Shown in pieces: positions 25,578 through 32,501 of a stretch of DNA of 64,000 nucleotides. The stretch is taken from the NCBI GenBank assembly GCA_020637675.1, contig JACKKD010000001.1:868001-932000 (forward strand). Reading direction: 5' to 3'. The translations under genes and the position numbers were made by a program. The notes under the pieces were generated by a model. That model ran no database searches, was not told where the DNA came from, and saw nothing but the letters and a program-made list of their open reading frames with translations. This stretch comes from Paracoccaceae bacterium (GTDB taxonomy: Bacteria > Pseudomonadota > Alphaproteobacteria > Rhodobacterales > Rhodobacteraceae). Each line of letters opens with the position of its first letter. Position 1 is the first letter of the stretch.

Positions 25578-25952
25578 ATGCAGATCTCAAGAAACTTCAT
25601 GGTGATCGGTGTTGCTTATCTGGTGTTGGGTATCGTTCTCGGCATGTACATGGGCGGCTCGGGCGACCATTCGCTCGCGCCGCTGCACGCGCACATCAAC
25701 CTTCTCGGCTTCACGCTGATGACCGTCTTCGGACTGGTCTACAGGGTAATCCCGGCGATGGCGGCGACGTCGCTGGCGCGGGCGCATTTCTGGCTGCATC
25801 TGGCGGGGTCGGTGATCCTGCTGATCATGCTGTCGATGCTCTTGACTGGCCGCATAACAGAAGCAGGCATGCCGCCACTGGCGCCCCTTGCCGAACTTCT
25901 GGTGCTGCTCGGGGTGGCAAGCTTCGCCCATAACGTCTGGCGCAACGCCTGA
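25578..25952 (+). CDS. Small four-helix membrane protein with HAHINLLGF motif
   Basis: A 124-residue protein almost entirely made of four predicted membrane helices. Helix one is ISRNFMVIGVAYLVLGIVLG, then LAPLHAHINLLGFTLMTVFG, with further histidines in AHFWLHLAGS. The HAHINLLGF and WLH patterns resemble helices of heme-copper oxidase subunit I, NorB and NnrS, where such histidines bind heme. It is far too short to be an oxidase. Similar small proteins in Rhodobacteraceae carry misleading names. A heme-binding or redox role is inference only. It is monocistronic. Confidence 0.75.
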   Translation: MQISRNFMVIGVAYLVLGIVLGMYMGGSGDHSLAPLHAHINLLGFTLMTVFGLVYRVIPAMAATSLARAHFWLHLAGSVILLIMLSMLLTGRITEAGMPPLAPLAELLVLLGVASFAHNVWRNA

Positions 25953-25966
25953 GCCCTGAGGAAGGA

Positions 25967-25997
25967 CCCGCCGCCGCCGGGAGAGTGCGGCGGCGGG
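25967..25997. terminator. GC-rich hairpin after the small membrane protein
   Basis: CCCGCCGCCG pairs perfectly with CGGCGGCGGG across an 11-base loop, 15 bases after the stop. No T-run follows, so termination would be weak or factor-dependent. Confidence 0.4.
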
Positions 25998-26130
25998 ACC
26001 ACGGCAGGGGCGCGCCCTACCCTCGCGCCCGGTGCCCCGGGGTCACCCACCCCAAACCGATGAGCCTCGACTTCCGCAAGGTCTAGCACGCCACCGGTGC
26101 AGTGCCGATACTGGTATCCCTTACCTTGGG

Positions 26131-26493
26131 TCAGCCGAGGAGGATCACGACCCAGGCGGCGCCACCCGCCAGCGCAGCGAGCGCCACGCCGGCCGAGCCA
26201 CAGTCCTTCGCCTTTCCCGCGCGCGGATGCGGCCCCGGCGAGACGAGGTCCACAACCTCCTCGATGGCGGTATTCAGAAGTTCGGCCGCAAGGACAACGA
26301 GACCGAGCGCAACGATAAGCGCGCGTTCGCCGGAGGTGAGGTCCAGCGTGAAGGCGAGCGTGGCCGACAGGAGGTTCACCAGCGTCCACTGGCGCAGCGA
26401 CTTCTCGCTGGCCCAGGCCGCGCGCCAGCCCTGAACCGACCAGATGCAGGTATTGGCGAAGCGCCGGATTTCGCCGGCCAGCAGGTCGCGCAT
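26131..26493 (-). CDS. dgkA: Diacylglycerol kinase
   Basis: A 120-residue integral membrane kinase that recycles diacylglycerol to phosphatidic acid. It has three helices and the family motifs ELLNTAIEEVVDLV and KDCGSAGVALAA, including the catalytic Glu and the Asn of the first motif. Length is normal for DgkA. It lies 90 bases from the next minus-strand gene and is probably transcribed separately. Confidence 0.94.
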   Translation of the reverse strand: MRDLLAGEIRRFANTCIWSVQGWRAAWASEKSLRQWTLVNLLSATLAFTLDLTSGERALIVALGLVVLAAELLNTAIEEVVDLVSPGPHPRAGKAKDCGSAGVALAALAGGAAWVVILLG

Positions 26494-26583
26494 GTAATCC
26501 TCCCCCGTCCTCGGGGAAAGATTAGCGGCGCCCGCACCCCGTTGTCACGCGCCCGGAGTGGCAGGCGGTGCGGTCGCGGCGGA

Positions 26584-26859
26584 TCAGACGATACCCCGCA
26601 GCGCCTCCAGCACCGTCCGGTTCGCACACCAGTCCGGCGCGGCGCGGGCGGTGCGGTCGTGGCCGGGCTCGCAGCGGACAGCCTGCCCGTCGTCGCAGGT
26701 CCGGCAGGCGGCCAGCAAGGCGCGGAAGTCCTCGGCCGTCAACATGCCCGTCTGGACTGCCTCGCCGATGTCGACGCCATGGCGGCGCGTCTCGGCCTCG
26801 GTCAGGAAATAGGGGATGTCCGGCGTTCCGGTCGCATCCATCTGCACGATCTTGCCCAT
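26584..26859 (-). CDS. DUF6455 family protein
   Basis: A 91-residue soluble protein with the arrangement seen in DUF6455, a family common in Rhodobacteraceae. A helical N-terminus (GEAVQTGMLTAEDFRALLAA) precedes a cysteine set, CRTCDDGQAVRC and WCANRTVLEALRG. The four Cys could bind metal. No function is known. It is flanked by dgkA and the M48 gene on the same strand, with 90-base gaps on each side. Confidence 0.7.
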   Translation of the reverse strand: MGKIVQMDATGTPDIPYFLTEAETRRHGVDIGEAVQTGMLTAEDFRALLAACRTCDDGQAVRCEPGHDRTARAAPDWCANRTVLEALRGIV

Positions 26860-26949
26860 GGCTCACGCTCCCGATGCGTTACGTTGGCCCCAGCATCATC
26901 GCACCAGCATGCGCCTCGCATTGACTTGGATCAAGCCCGCGCTCGGCCG

Positions 26950-27657
26950 TCATCGCAATGTCGCGAGCGTCCGTCGCACCGTCTCGATCCGGGCGGCGTT
27001 CGGCGGATGGGTGCCGAGGAAGCGGTTCCCCGGGTCGGGGATGCGCGCGAAGAAGGCCGCGCCCCTCTCCGGGTCGTAGCCCGCTTTCCAGGTCAGGACG
27101 GTGCCGAGCGCATCGGCCTCAAGCTCGTAGTCCTTGGCGTAGCGGCGCGCGCCCAGGTTGCCGCCGATGTCCTGTGCCGTCTGGACGGCCCGCTCGTCCC
27201 CGCCGGTGGCGGCGGTGAGGACGCCGAAGATGATCGCCCCCGTCGCCGCCTCCTGCTGCTGGCGGGGGATATGGCTCGCGATATGGTGCGCGGCCTCGTG
27301 GCCCATGACGAAGGCCAGCTCGTCTCTGTTGCGCGCCTCGGCGATGAGCGGGATCGTGAAGGCGATGATTGGCCGGCCCGAGGGGTCGAGCGTCTGGTAG
27401 GCATTGGGCGGCTGGCCCGGGCGGTCATCCACGACGATGCGGAAATCGCAGTTCGTGGCGGCGCGGCGCGCAAGGCATTCGCTCTCTACCACCGGCTCCA
27501 TCCGGGCAACGACGGAGACGAAGTTCGCGGCAGCGACGTCGGGTGGAACCATTGCTCCGGCCGGCGGCAGCGGTTCCATCGGCATCGGCGCCGGCGGGGC
27601 GGTTGCGACGCATCCCCCGAGGGCGAGCGCCATCACCGCCGTGGTCAGGTGTCTCAT
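26950..27657 (-). CDS. M48-family metalloprotease, lipoprotein
   Basis: A 235-residue exported protease. The signal peptide ends in a lipobox (LALGGC, Cys16). The zinc motif is MGHEAAHHIASH (His120, Glu121, His124), and the third ligand is the Glu of YELEADALG. It resembles the catalytic domain of BepA/LoiP-type envelope quality-control proteases but lacks the TPR domain of BepA. The ATG at 27657 is chosen because it gives a proper signal peptide and follows GAGAGG; the frame extends 38 codons further upstream without support. Confidence 0.9.
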   Translation of the reverse strand: MRHLTTAVMALALGGCVATAPPAPMPMEPLPPAGAMVPPDVAAANFVSVVARMEPVVESECLARRAATNCDFRIVVDDRPGQPPNAYQTLDPSGRPIIAFTIPLIAEARNRDELAFVMGHEAAHHIASHIPRQQQEAATGAIIFGVLTAATGGDERAVQTAQDIGGNLGARRYAKDYELEADALGTVLTWKAGYDPERGAAFFARIPDPGNRFLGTHPPNAARIETVRRTLATLR

Positions 27658-27770
27658 TGCGCCTCTCCCGGGCCATTGCTGCTCTTGCGTCACAAGGTAG
27701 CGCCCAAGTGGCCTGCGGAAAAGCCCCGGCCCGCCGACGTCACGCGGGGTTGAGCGACGGGGAACCGGCA

Positions 27771-27799
27771 TTGTGGACGCGAGCCGGGCGCGCTAGGCT
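27771..27799 (+). promoter_or_regulatory. Promoter positioned for a leaderless transcript of the next gene
   Basis: TTGTGG, a 17-base spacer and TAGGCT (27794-27799) end six bases before the ATG at 27806. No ribosome binding site is seen. Confidence 0.4.
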
Positions 27800-27805
27800 T
27801 GCTCC

Positions 27806-28048
27806 ATGTTCACCATAGAGCACGACTTCGACGCCACCGTGATCACCCTCGTGGACGAGGGCAGCCCGCATCTTGAAGAGGATGTGACGATCCAGGCGTT
27901 CGAGGAATGCGTGACAATCGAACAGTACGACCCGCGCCGCGACGAGGTGGTGAAGATCGTCCTGTCGATGGCGCAGGTGAACGAACTCGCCGCCGCGCTG
28001 AACCTGCCCGAGGGGATCTACCGGCTCGCGCCGAGGCGCAAGGACTGA
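27806..28048 (+). CDS. Small acidic protein of unknown function
   Basis: An 80-residue soluble protein with alternating beta-strand and helix character (FDATVITLVDEG, VTIQAFEECVTIEQYD, MAQVNELAAALNLPEG). It has no membrane segment or signal. I do not recognise a family. Codon use is like that of its neighbours, so it is probably a real gene. It is convergent with the HAD-UbiA gene, with only three bases between the stops, and its promoter predicts a leaderless mRNA. Confidence 0.7.
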   Translation: MFTIEHDFDATVITLVDEGSPHLEEDVTIQAFEECVTIEQYDPRRDEVVKIVLSMAQVNELAAALNLPEGIYRLAPRRKD

Positions 28049-28051
28049 GCG

Positions 28052-29485
28052 TCAGCCGCCGAACCACTGGGACCAGAGTCCGGCCGCCCAGAACATCAGG
28101 CTGAGGATTATCATCAACAACCCGATCCCGAACTTGTCGCGCATGGCGAAGACGATCGGGTCGTAGTCCTGCTTGCCGTACCAGCCGAGCATCACCATCC
28201 GCACGAGCCAAAGGGTCATCGGAATCATCGCCACCCAGAGAATCCAGGTCGTGGGATAAAGTTCCTGTCCCTGATCGCTGAGCGAGTAGAGAAAGAAGAT
28301 CACCAGCGCCCAGAAGGTGCCCAGCATGGCGACGTTGAGAAGGTCGCTGCGGTCGGGCCGGCCGTAGCCGCGCCCTGGCAGGCGGTCGTCGGAAGTGGCG
28401 AGCGTCAGCTCGGTCAGCCGCTTGACGCAGCCGAGCGTGATGAAGATCGGGAAGATGAAGATGAGCATGTAGACCGAGACATCCACCTGCGCCGCGGCGG
28501 CGCCGGCGACGACGCGGATCGTGTAGAGAGCGGCAAGCGTCGAGATGTCGATCCAGCGCATCCGCTTCAGCTTCAGCGAATAGGCGAGCGAGGTGACCAT
28601 GTAGAGCACCACGACACCGAAGAACTGGGCGTTGAGCGTGGCCGCGATGCCGAGCGAGAGGATGGCGAGCCCCGCGAAGGCCACCATGCCGACCTGGATC
28701 GGGACATCGCCGCTGGCGAAGGGTCGGCGGCACTTCGTCGGGTGGAGCCTGTCCGCCTCCAGGTCGAGAAGGTCGTTCACGATGTAGATCGACGAGGCGG
28801 CGGCCGAGAAGGCCACGATGGCCCAGAGGATCGGAATCAACGTCGCGAGGTCGAACCGGTGCGCCGCGATCATGGCGAGGAGAAGCAGGACGTTCTTCAC
28901 CCACTGGTGCGGCCGGAGCGACTTGACCAGCGCGCGCCAGTTCCAGCCGCCGCCGATCTCCACCACGTTCTGCCCGCGCGCGGAAAGCTCCCGCGCCTGC
29001 GGCACCCGACCGACGACGATGGCGTTCTCGGCCCGCGCCCAGACCGCCATGTCCACGGGGTTGTCGCCCGCGTAGTCGAAGCCCCGCTCGCCGAACGCCT
29101 GCACAAGCGCCTCGGCCTTGCGCGCGCCCTTGAGGTTCTGCGTCGCATCCGAGGCGAAGACGCGTTCCGAAAGTCCGTATTCGGCGGCGAGACGGGTGAC
29201 GAGGCTGCGGTCGGACGCCGAGGCGAGCACGACCTCGCGGCCGGCCATGCGGGAGCGGAGCGCGAGGTCGGCGACGGCGGGGTTCACCGGCAGAAGATCG
29301 GTGCGGATCGGCGCGATCCGCACAAGCTCGGCCTTCAGCCGCTCGGGGTGGCGGAAATGCGTCACGGCGGCACGCAGCGTTGGCAGGGGGTCGGTGCCGA
29401 GCCCGGCCCAGAGGCATTCGAACAGCATGTCGGTCTTCAGGAACGTCCCGTCGACGTCCAGGACAAGCGGCTTCACCTCGGTCAT
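28052..29485 (-). CDS. HAD phosphatase-UbiA prenyltransferase fusion, decaprenyl-phosphate phosphoribosyltransferase type
   Basis: A 477-residue fusion. The N-terminal 190 residues are a HAD phosphatase with the motif LDVDGTFLKTD (Asp10, Asp12) and later GDNPVDMAVWA. The rest is a UbiA-type membrane prenyltransferase with about nine helices. Its aspartate motif NDLLDLEADRLHPTKCRRP (Asn237 to Lys251) includes the HPTK and RP elements typical of Rv3806c, which joins phosphoribose from PRPP to polyprenyl phosphate. The HAD domain would then remove the 5-phosphate. Together with the DprE1/DprE2-like genes at 8.6-10.7 kb it would complete synthesis of polyprenyl-phospho-arabinose. It lies ten bases downstream of a lytic transglycosylase gene. 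Confidence 0.85.
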   Translation of the reverse strand: MTEVKPLVLDVDGTFLKTDMLFECLWAGLGTDPLPTLRAAVTHFRHPERLKAELVRIAPIRTDLLPVNPAVADLALRSRMAGREVVLASASDRSLVTRLAAEYGLSERVFASDATQNLKGARKAEALVQAFGERGFDYAGDNPVDMAVWARAENAIVVGRVPQARELSARGQNVVEIGGGWNWRALVKSLRPHQWVKNVLLLLAMIAAHRFDLATLIPILWAIVAFSAAASSIYIVNDLLDLEADRLHPTKCRRPFASGDVPIQVGMVAFAGLAILSLGIAATLNAQFFGVVVLYMVTSLAYSLKLKRMRWIDISTLAALYTIRVVAGAAAAQVDVSVYMLIFIFPIFITLGCVKRLTELTLATSDDRLPGRGYGRPDRSDLLNVAMLGTFWALVIFFLYSLSDQGQELYPTTWILWVAMIPMTLWLVRMVMLGWYGKQDYDPIVFAMRDKFGIGLLMIILSLMFWAAGLWSQWFGG

Positions 29486-29495
29486 CTCGGAACAC

Positions 29496-30389
29496 TCATC
29501 CTTTCACGGCGAAGACGCAGCCGTCGGTCACCAGCTCCGGCGGCGTGACGCAGAGCCCGCGGGCGACCGCCCAGGCGGCGAGCACCTTGGGCACATAAGC
29601 CCGGGTCTCGGCATAGGGCGGCACGCCGCCATTGGATTTCACCGCGTTCTCACCCGCGTTGTAGGCCGCGAGCACCATCAGGGGATCGCGGTCGAATTCC
29701 TTCATCAGCCAGTCGAGATAGGCCACGCCGCCCTTGATGTTGTCGACCGGATTGGCGCTGTCGACGACGCCGAAGCGATCCGCCGTCGCCGGGATGAGCT
29801 GCATGAGCCCGATCGCGCCCGCCGTGGACACGGCATCGACCCGGCCCCCGCTTTCGATGCCGATGACGGCGAGGACGAGCGCGGGCGACACCTCGGTGCC
29901 GATCGTGGCCTTGAGGATCTCGGCCCCGTGGACGGTCGCGATTTCCTGCAGGCGTTGCAGGCGCGGAGCGCCGACCTGGGTGCCGGCGGGACCCTGCGTC
30001 AGCGCGGCGAGCGCCGCCGGGAAGCGACCGTCACGGTTACCGATCGCGGGAGAGACCTTTTCCCAGTACCAGTCGTAGGCGCTCGGCTGCGGCAAGGCGG
30101 GTTCGAGCCCGGGCGCTGCGCCACCGTGCGGGATCGGATGCACCGCCGGCGGCAGGGGCCCGGTGGCGAGCCGCTTCGCCTGCTCCTCGGGGTCGATTTG
30201 GACGGTGATCCGCTTGGCCGAGGTGGCCGAAGGCGCGCTGATGCGCTTGAAGGTGAACTCCGCATAGCCCGCAGGCCCGGTGCCGGACGTGGCGCCCGCC
30301 GGGGTCTCGGCGACGGCAATCCCTACGATCAGGCTCAGAACCGCGCCGCAAGATAGAATTGGTGCGATGCCTCGCAGCATTCCGCCCAA
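29496..30389 (-). CDS. Lytic transglycosylase, SLT domain
   Basis: A 297-residue exported murein hydrolase. A hydrophobic signal peptide (about residues 1-27) is followed by a low-complexity linker and a C-terminal SLT domain: VIGIESGGRVDAVST (catalytic Glu179), AIGLMQLIPATA and VLAAYNAGENAV. It cuts peptidoglycan with 1,6-anhydro product formation. It is transcribed away from the flp genes and is upstream of the HAD-UbiA gene. Localised wall opening for the nearby Tad pilus is plausible but inferred only from position. Confidence 0.92.
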   Translation of the reverse strand: MGGMLRGIAPILSCGAVLSLIVGIAVAETPAGATSGTGPAGYAEFTFKRISAPSATSAKRITVQIDPEEQAKRLATGPLPPAVHPIPHGGAAPGLEPALPQPSAYDWYWEKVSPAIGNRDGRFPAALAALTQGPAGTQVGAPRLQRLQEIATVHGAEILKATIGTEVSPALVLAVIGIESGGRVDAVSTAGAIGLMQLIPATADRFGVVDSANPVDNIKGGVAYLDWLMKEFDRDPLMVLAAYNAGENAVKSNGGVPPYAETRAYVPKVLAAWAVARGLCVTPPELVTDGCVFAVKG

Positions 30390-30728
30390 CCTGCCTCATG
30401 ATCTTATCGTTGGTCGAGTTGTCGCAGAAATCGCATCGCGGAGCCAAGGGTTTTGCGTCCCTGGCGCGCCATTTCACGGCGATTCGGCCTTTCGGCAACA
30501 GGTCGGGGCGGCGATCCGCCCGGCAGGCGCAGCTTTTTTGTATATATTACAATGTTTTATCGCATTCTGAGGCTGATGTTAACACAACTTCAAAATGTAC
30601 GATCACTGCCCAATTGCCGCCACGATTCGGGGGCCTCATGAGCCCATGCCGCAACGCAGACGGGGTGGAAATGGCGACCCCGCCCCGGCGAAGCGGATGG
30701 TGCAACGGGTGAAGTCACGGAGAGAGAC
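30390..30728. promoter_or_regulatory. Intergenic region upstream of the first flp gene
   Basis: This 339-base gap between the divergent transglycosylase and flp genes holds no convincing gene. It is unusually AT-rich around 30533-30600 for this genome. That stretch contains an inverted repeat TTGTA-TATAT-TACAA (30538-30552), followed by the conserved flp upstream element at 30608. It is likely the main regulatory region of the first pilin gene. Confidence 0.6.
30608..30634 (+). promoter_or_regulatory. Conserved flp upstream element, copy 1
   Basis: GCCCAA followed by TTG and then the exact block CACGATTCGGGGGC, 121 bases before the flp ATG. The palindromic half is degenerate in this copy (CCCAATTGCC). 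Copies 2 and 3 occupy nearly the same distance from their genes while surrounding bases differ. Confidence 0.65.
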
Positions 30729-30923
30729 ATGAAACTGTTCAAGCTTGCGAAGAAGTTCAACAACGAGGAAGACGGCGCTGTGACCGTCGACTGGGTCGTG
30801 CTGACCGCCGCCGTCGTCGGCCTCGGCGTCGCCGCGCTCGCCGCGGTGAAGAAGGGCACGGGCTCGCTCACCACGAAGATCAACTCCTACCTCTCGAGCC
30901 AGTCGATCAACTCGACCTTCTGA
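30729..30923 (+). CDS. flp: Flp/Fap pilin, copy 1
   Basis: The 64-residue prepilin is the structural subunit of a Tad (Flp) pilus. A basic leader of 16 residues ends in EEDG; the prepilin peptidase CpaA would cut after Gly16. The hydrophobic helix starts GAVTVDWVVLTA. The canonical Glu5-Tyr6 of Flp pilins is replaced by Asp-Trp. The short C-terminus ends SSQSINSTF and is rich in Ser/Thr/Asn. GGAGAGA precedes the ATG. Its coding sequence is identical to copies 2 and 3. Confidence 0.93.
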   Translation: MKLFKLAKKFNNEEDGAVTVDWVVLTAAVVGLGVAALAAVKKGTGSLTTKINSYLSSQSINSTF

Positions 30924-30952
30924 TCCGGCTCAGGACCACGACCAATGCGGAA

Positions 30953-30976
30953 CCGCGCCCCATGGGGCGCGGTTTT
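30953..30976 (+). terminator. Terminator of flp copy 1
   Basis: A perfect 20-base palindromic hairpin (CCGCGCCCCA / TGGGGCGCGG) is followed by TTTT, 29 bases after the stop. Confidence 0.85.
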
Positions 30977-31064
30977 GCTTTGCGGCGGTCGCGCGCAGGC
31001 CTGAAACAGTTCCGCCGCACTGTTTTCCCCAGGGGCCGGAATCTCATGGAAATGTACGCAGGAT

Positions 31065-31091
31065 GCCCAAGTTGGGTCACGATTCGGGGGC
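31065..31091 (+). promoter_or_regulatory. Conserved flp upstream element, copy 2
   Basis: It contains the perfect palindrome CCCAAGTTGGG, then TCACGATTCGGGGGC, 115 bases before the second flp ATG. The bases just upstream (AAATGTACG) are also shared with copy 1. Confidence 0.7.
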
Positions 31092-31179
31092 AAAACATAC
31101 CCATGCCGCGACGGAGAAGGGATGGCCGGTTGGTCAGTCGGTTCGCGGATGGAGCAAAAGCGAACCTACGGAGAGAGAC

Positions 31180-31374
31180 ATGAAACTGTTCAAGCTTGCG
31201 AAGAAGTTCAACAACGAGGAAGACGGCGCTGTGACCGTCGACTGGGTCGTGCTGACCGCCGCCGTCGTCGGCCTCGGCGTCGCCGCGCTCGCCGCGGTGA
31301 AGAAGGGCACGGGCTCGCTCACCACGAAGATCAACTCCTACCTCTCGAGCCAGTCGATCAACTCGACCTTCTGA
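31180..31374 (+). CDS. flp: Flp/Fap pilin, copy 2
   Basis: Nucleotide-identical to copy 1 over the whole 195-base gene, and so the same 64-residue prepilin with cleavage after Gly16 and Asp-Trp at mature positions 5-6. It has its own upstream element and its own terminator, so it is a separate transcription unit rather than part of an operon with copy 1. A frame running upstream to 31063 is not a real extension, because it starts in the non-conserved region. Confidence 0.93.
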   Translation: MKLFKLAKKFNNEEDGAVTVDWVVLTAAVVGLGVAALAAVKKGTGSLTTKINSYLSSQSINSTF

Positions 31375-31403
31375 TCCGGCTCAGGACCAGGACGACTGCG
31401 AAA

Positions 31404-31428
31404 CCGCGCCCAACCCGGGCGCGGTTTT
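31404..31428 (+). terminator. Terminator of flp copy 2
   Basis: CCGCGCCC pairs with GGGCGCGG across a five-base loop and is followed by TTTT. Confidence 0.85.
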
Positions 31429-31535
31429 CGTTTCGGGCGGCGGGCAGCTCGCTCGGCCGGCATCGACGGGATGGAAACGGCGCATCCGGAACGTTTCCCG
31501 AAACGCGCGAGCCTCCACCGAAATATACGAACAGC

Positions 31536-31562
31536 GCCCAACTTGGGTCACGATTCGGGGGC
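31536..31562 (+). promoter_or_regulatory. Conserved flp upstream element, copy 3
   Basis: It contains the palindrome CCCAACTTGGG and TCACGATTCGGGGGC, 119 bases before the third flp ATG. The central base differs from copy 2 (C instead of G), which leaves the palindrome intact. Confidence 0.7.
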
Positions 31563-31654
31563 ACCTTGCACTCATTCCGCGACGGGAAGTTACGGGTCGG
31601 AGAGACGACCGACACGGTTCGCGGGTGCATTGAAGCGAACCTACGGAGAGAGAC

Positions 31655-31849
31655 ATGAAACTGTTCAAGCTTGCGAAGAAGTTCAACAACGAGGAAGACG
31701 GCGCTGTGACCGTCGACTGGGTCGTGCTGACCGCCGCCGTCGTCGGCCTCGGCGTCGCCGCGCTCGCCGCGGTGAAGAAGGGCACGGGCTCGCTCACCAC
31801 GAAGATCAACTCCTACCTCTCGAGCCAGTCGATCAACTCGACCTTCTGA
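31655..31849 (+). CDS. flp: Flp/Fap pilin, copy 3
   Basis: The third nucleotide-identical 64-residue Flp prepilin. Its 3' flank is the same as that of copy 2 through the terminator, while the upstream region beyond CGAACCTACGGAGAGAG is distinct. Three exact copies imply recent duplication or continuing gene conversion. The likely benefit is dosage of an abundant subunit, or independent regulation through different promoters. Confidence 0.93.
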   Translation: MKLFKLAKKFNNEEDGAVTVDWVVLTAAVVGLGVAALAAVKKGTGSLTTKINSYLSSQSINSTF

Positions 31850-31878
31850 TCCGGCTCAGGACCAGGACGACTGCGAAA

Positions 31879-31903
31879 CCGCGCCCAACCCGGGCGCGGT
31901 TTT
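31879..31903 (+). terminator. Terminator of flp copy 3
   Basis: The same hairpin as copy 2: an eight-base-pair CCGCGCCC/GGGCGCGG stem and a TTTT tail. Confidence 0.85.
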
Positions 31904-32075
31904 CGTTTCGGCAACTGCAACCGATCGTTTCCAGATGCCGGCCGCCCTTGCGCGAAAAAGGACGACGAGTGCCCAAATCGTGCCATCTTGAGCGCCTTTA
32001 CTGAACACAAGGGTCAAGGGCGAGACTTGTGCCGGCCGCCCGGATGCGGCGCCGCGAAAGACAACGGAGCGTGAA

Positions 32076-32270
32076 ATGACGGTATTCAAGCGTAGCAAGC
32101 GGTTTCTCGCCAACGACGATGGCGCGGTCACCGTGGATTGGGTCGTGCTGACGGCAAGCGTGGTTAGTCTGGTGCTGGTCGCCATGGCCGGCCTCAAGGG
32201 CCAGATGACAAGCATCGGCCAGAAAACGGAATCCTGGCTTTCTTCCCAATCGATCAACACCACGTTCTGA
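32076..32270 (+). CDS. Flp/Fap pilin, divergent fourth copy
   Basis: Also 64 residues, with the same layout: basic leader ending ANDDG, mature start GAVTVDWVVLTA, C-terminus SSQSINTTF. The middle of the protein differs from copies 1-3, with VVSLVLVAMAGLKGQ in place of the Ala-rich helix and KTESW in place of KINSY. A degenerate GCCCAA sequence 105 bases upstream (31971) may correspond to the conserved element. It could be a minor or alternative pilin, or the ancestral copy. CAACGGAGCG precedes the ATG. Confidence 0.88.
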   Translation: MTVFKRSKRFLANDDGAVTVDWVVLTASVVSLVLVAMAGLKGQMTSIGQKTESWLSSQSINTTF

Positions 32271-32295
32271 GCGCCCGGCGCACAGGAGTGACAGG

Positions 32296-32327
32296 ATCGG
32301 GCGCGCGGCAACGCGGCGCCCGATTTG
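32296..32327 (+). terminator. Terminator of the fourth flp
   Basis: ATCGGGCGC pairs perfectly with GCGCCCGAT across an 11-base loop, followed by TT. It separates the pilin from cpaB. Confidence 0.7.
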
Positions 32328-32501
32328 CTGTCTCGGGAGAGACTTCCGGGGCAAATGTTTCCGAAGCAGAAGAAATTCCACCTATCGGGCGTGCTTTGAC
32401 CACCATTTCGCCGTATTCGGTTAAGATATAAACCTTGATGAGGCAGGAGGCCCGATCCTGATGGGATCCGGACATCATGCCGATGGACGAAAGGAAGGAC
32501 G

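Larger units (their letters stand above)
30717..31864 (+). repeat. Threefold tandem repeat of an identical flp gene
   Basis: A 222-base block, from ACGGAGAGAGAC through the pilin gene to TCCGGCTCAGGACCA, occurs identically at 30717-30938, 31168-31389 and 31643-31864. Copies 2 and 3 also share their terminator and 3' flank. The intervening upstream regions differ except for short conserved elements. Confidence 0.95.

Noticed and set aside
28052..29485. Quinone or heme biosynthesis (UbiA/CtaB) as the role of the prenyltransferase
   Set aside because: The HPTK element after the first Asp motif and the fused HAD domain fit the phosphoribosyltransferase type better, and no quinone or heme genes are adjacent.
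30717..31864. CRISPR-like or transposon origin of the threefold repeat
   Set aside because: The repeated unit is 222 bases and contains a pilin gene. There are no short regular repeats with unique spacers, terminal inverted repeats or transposase.
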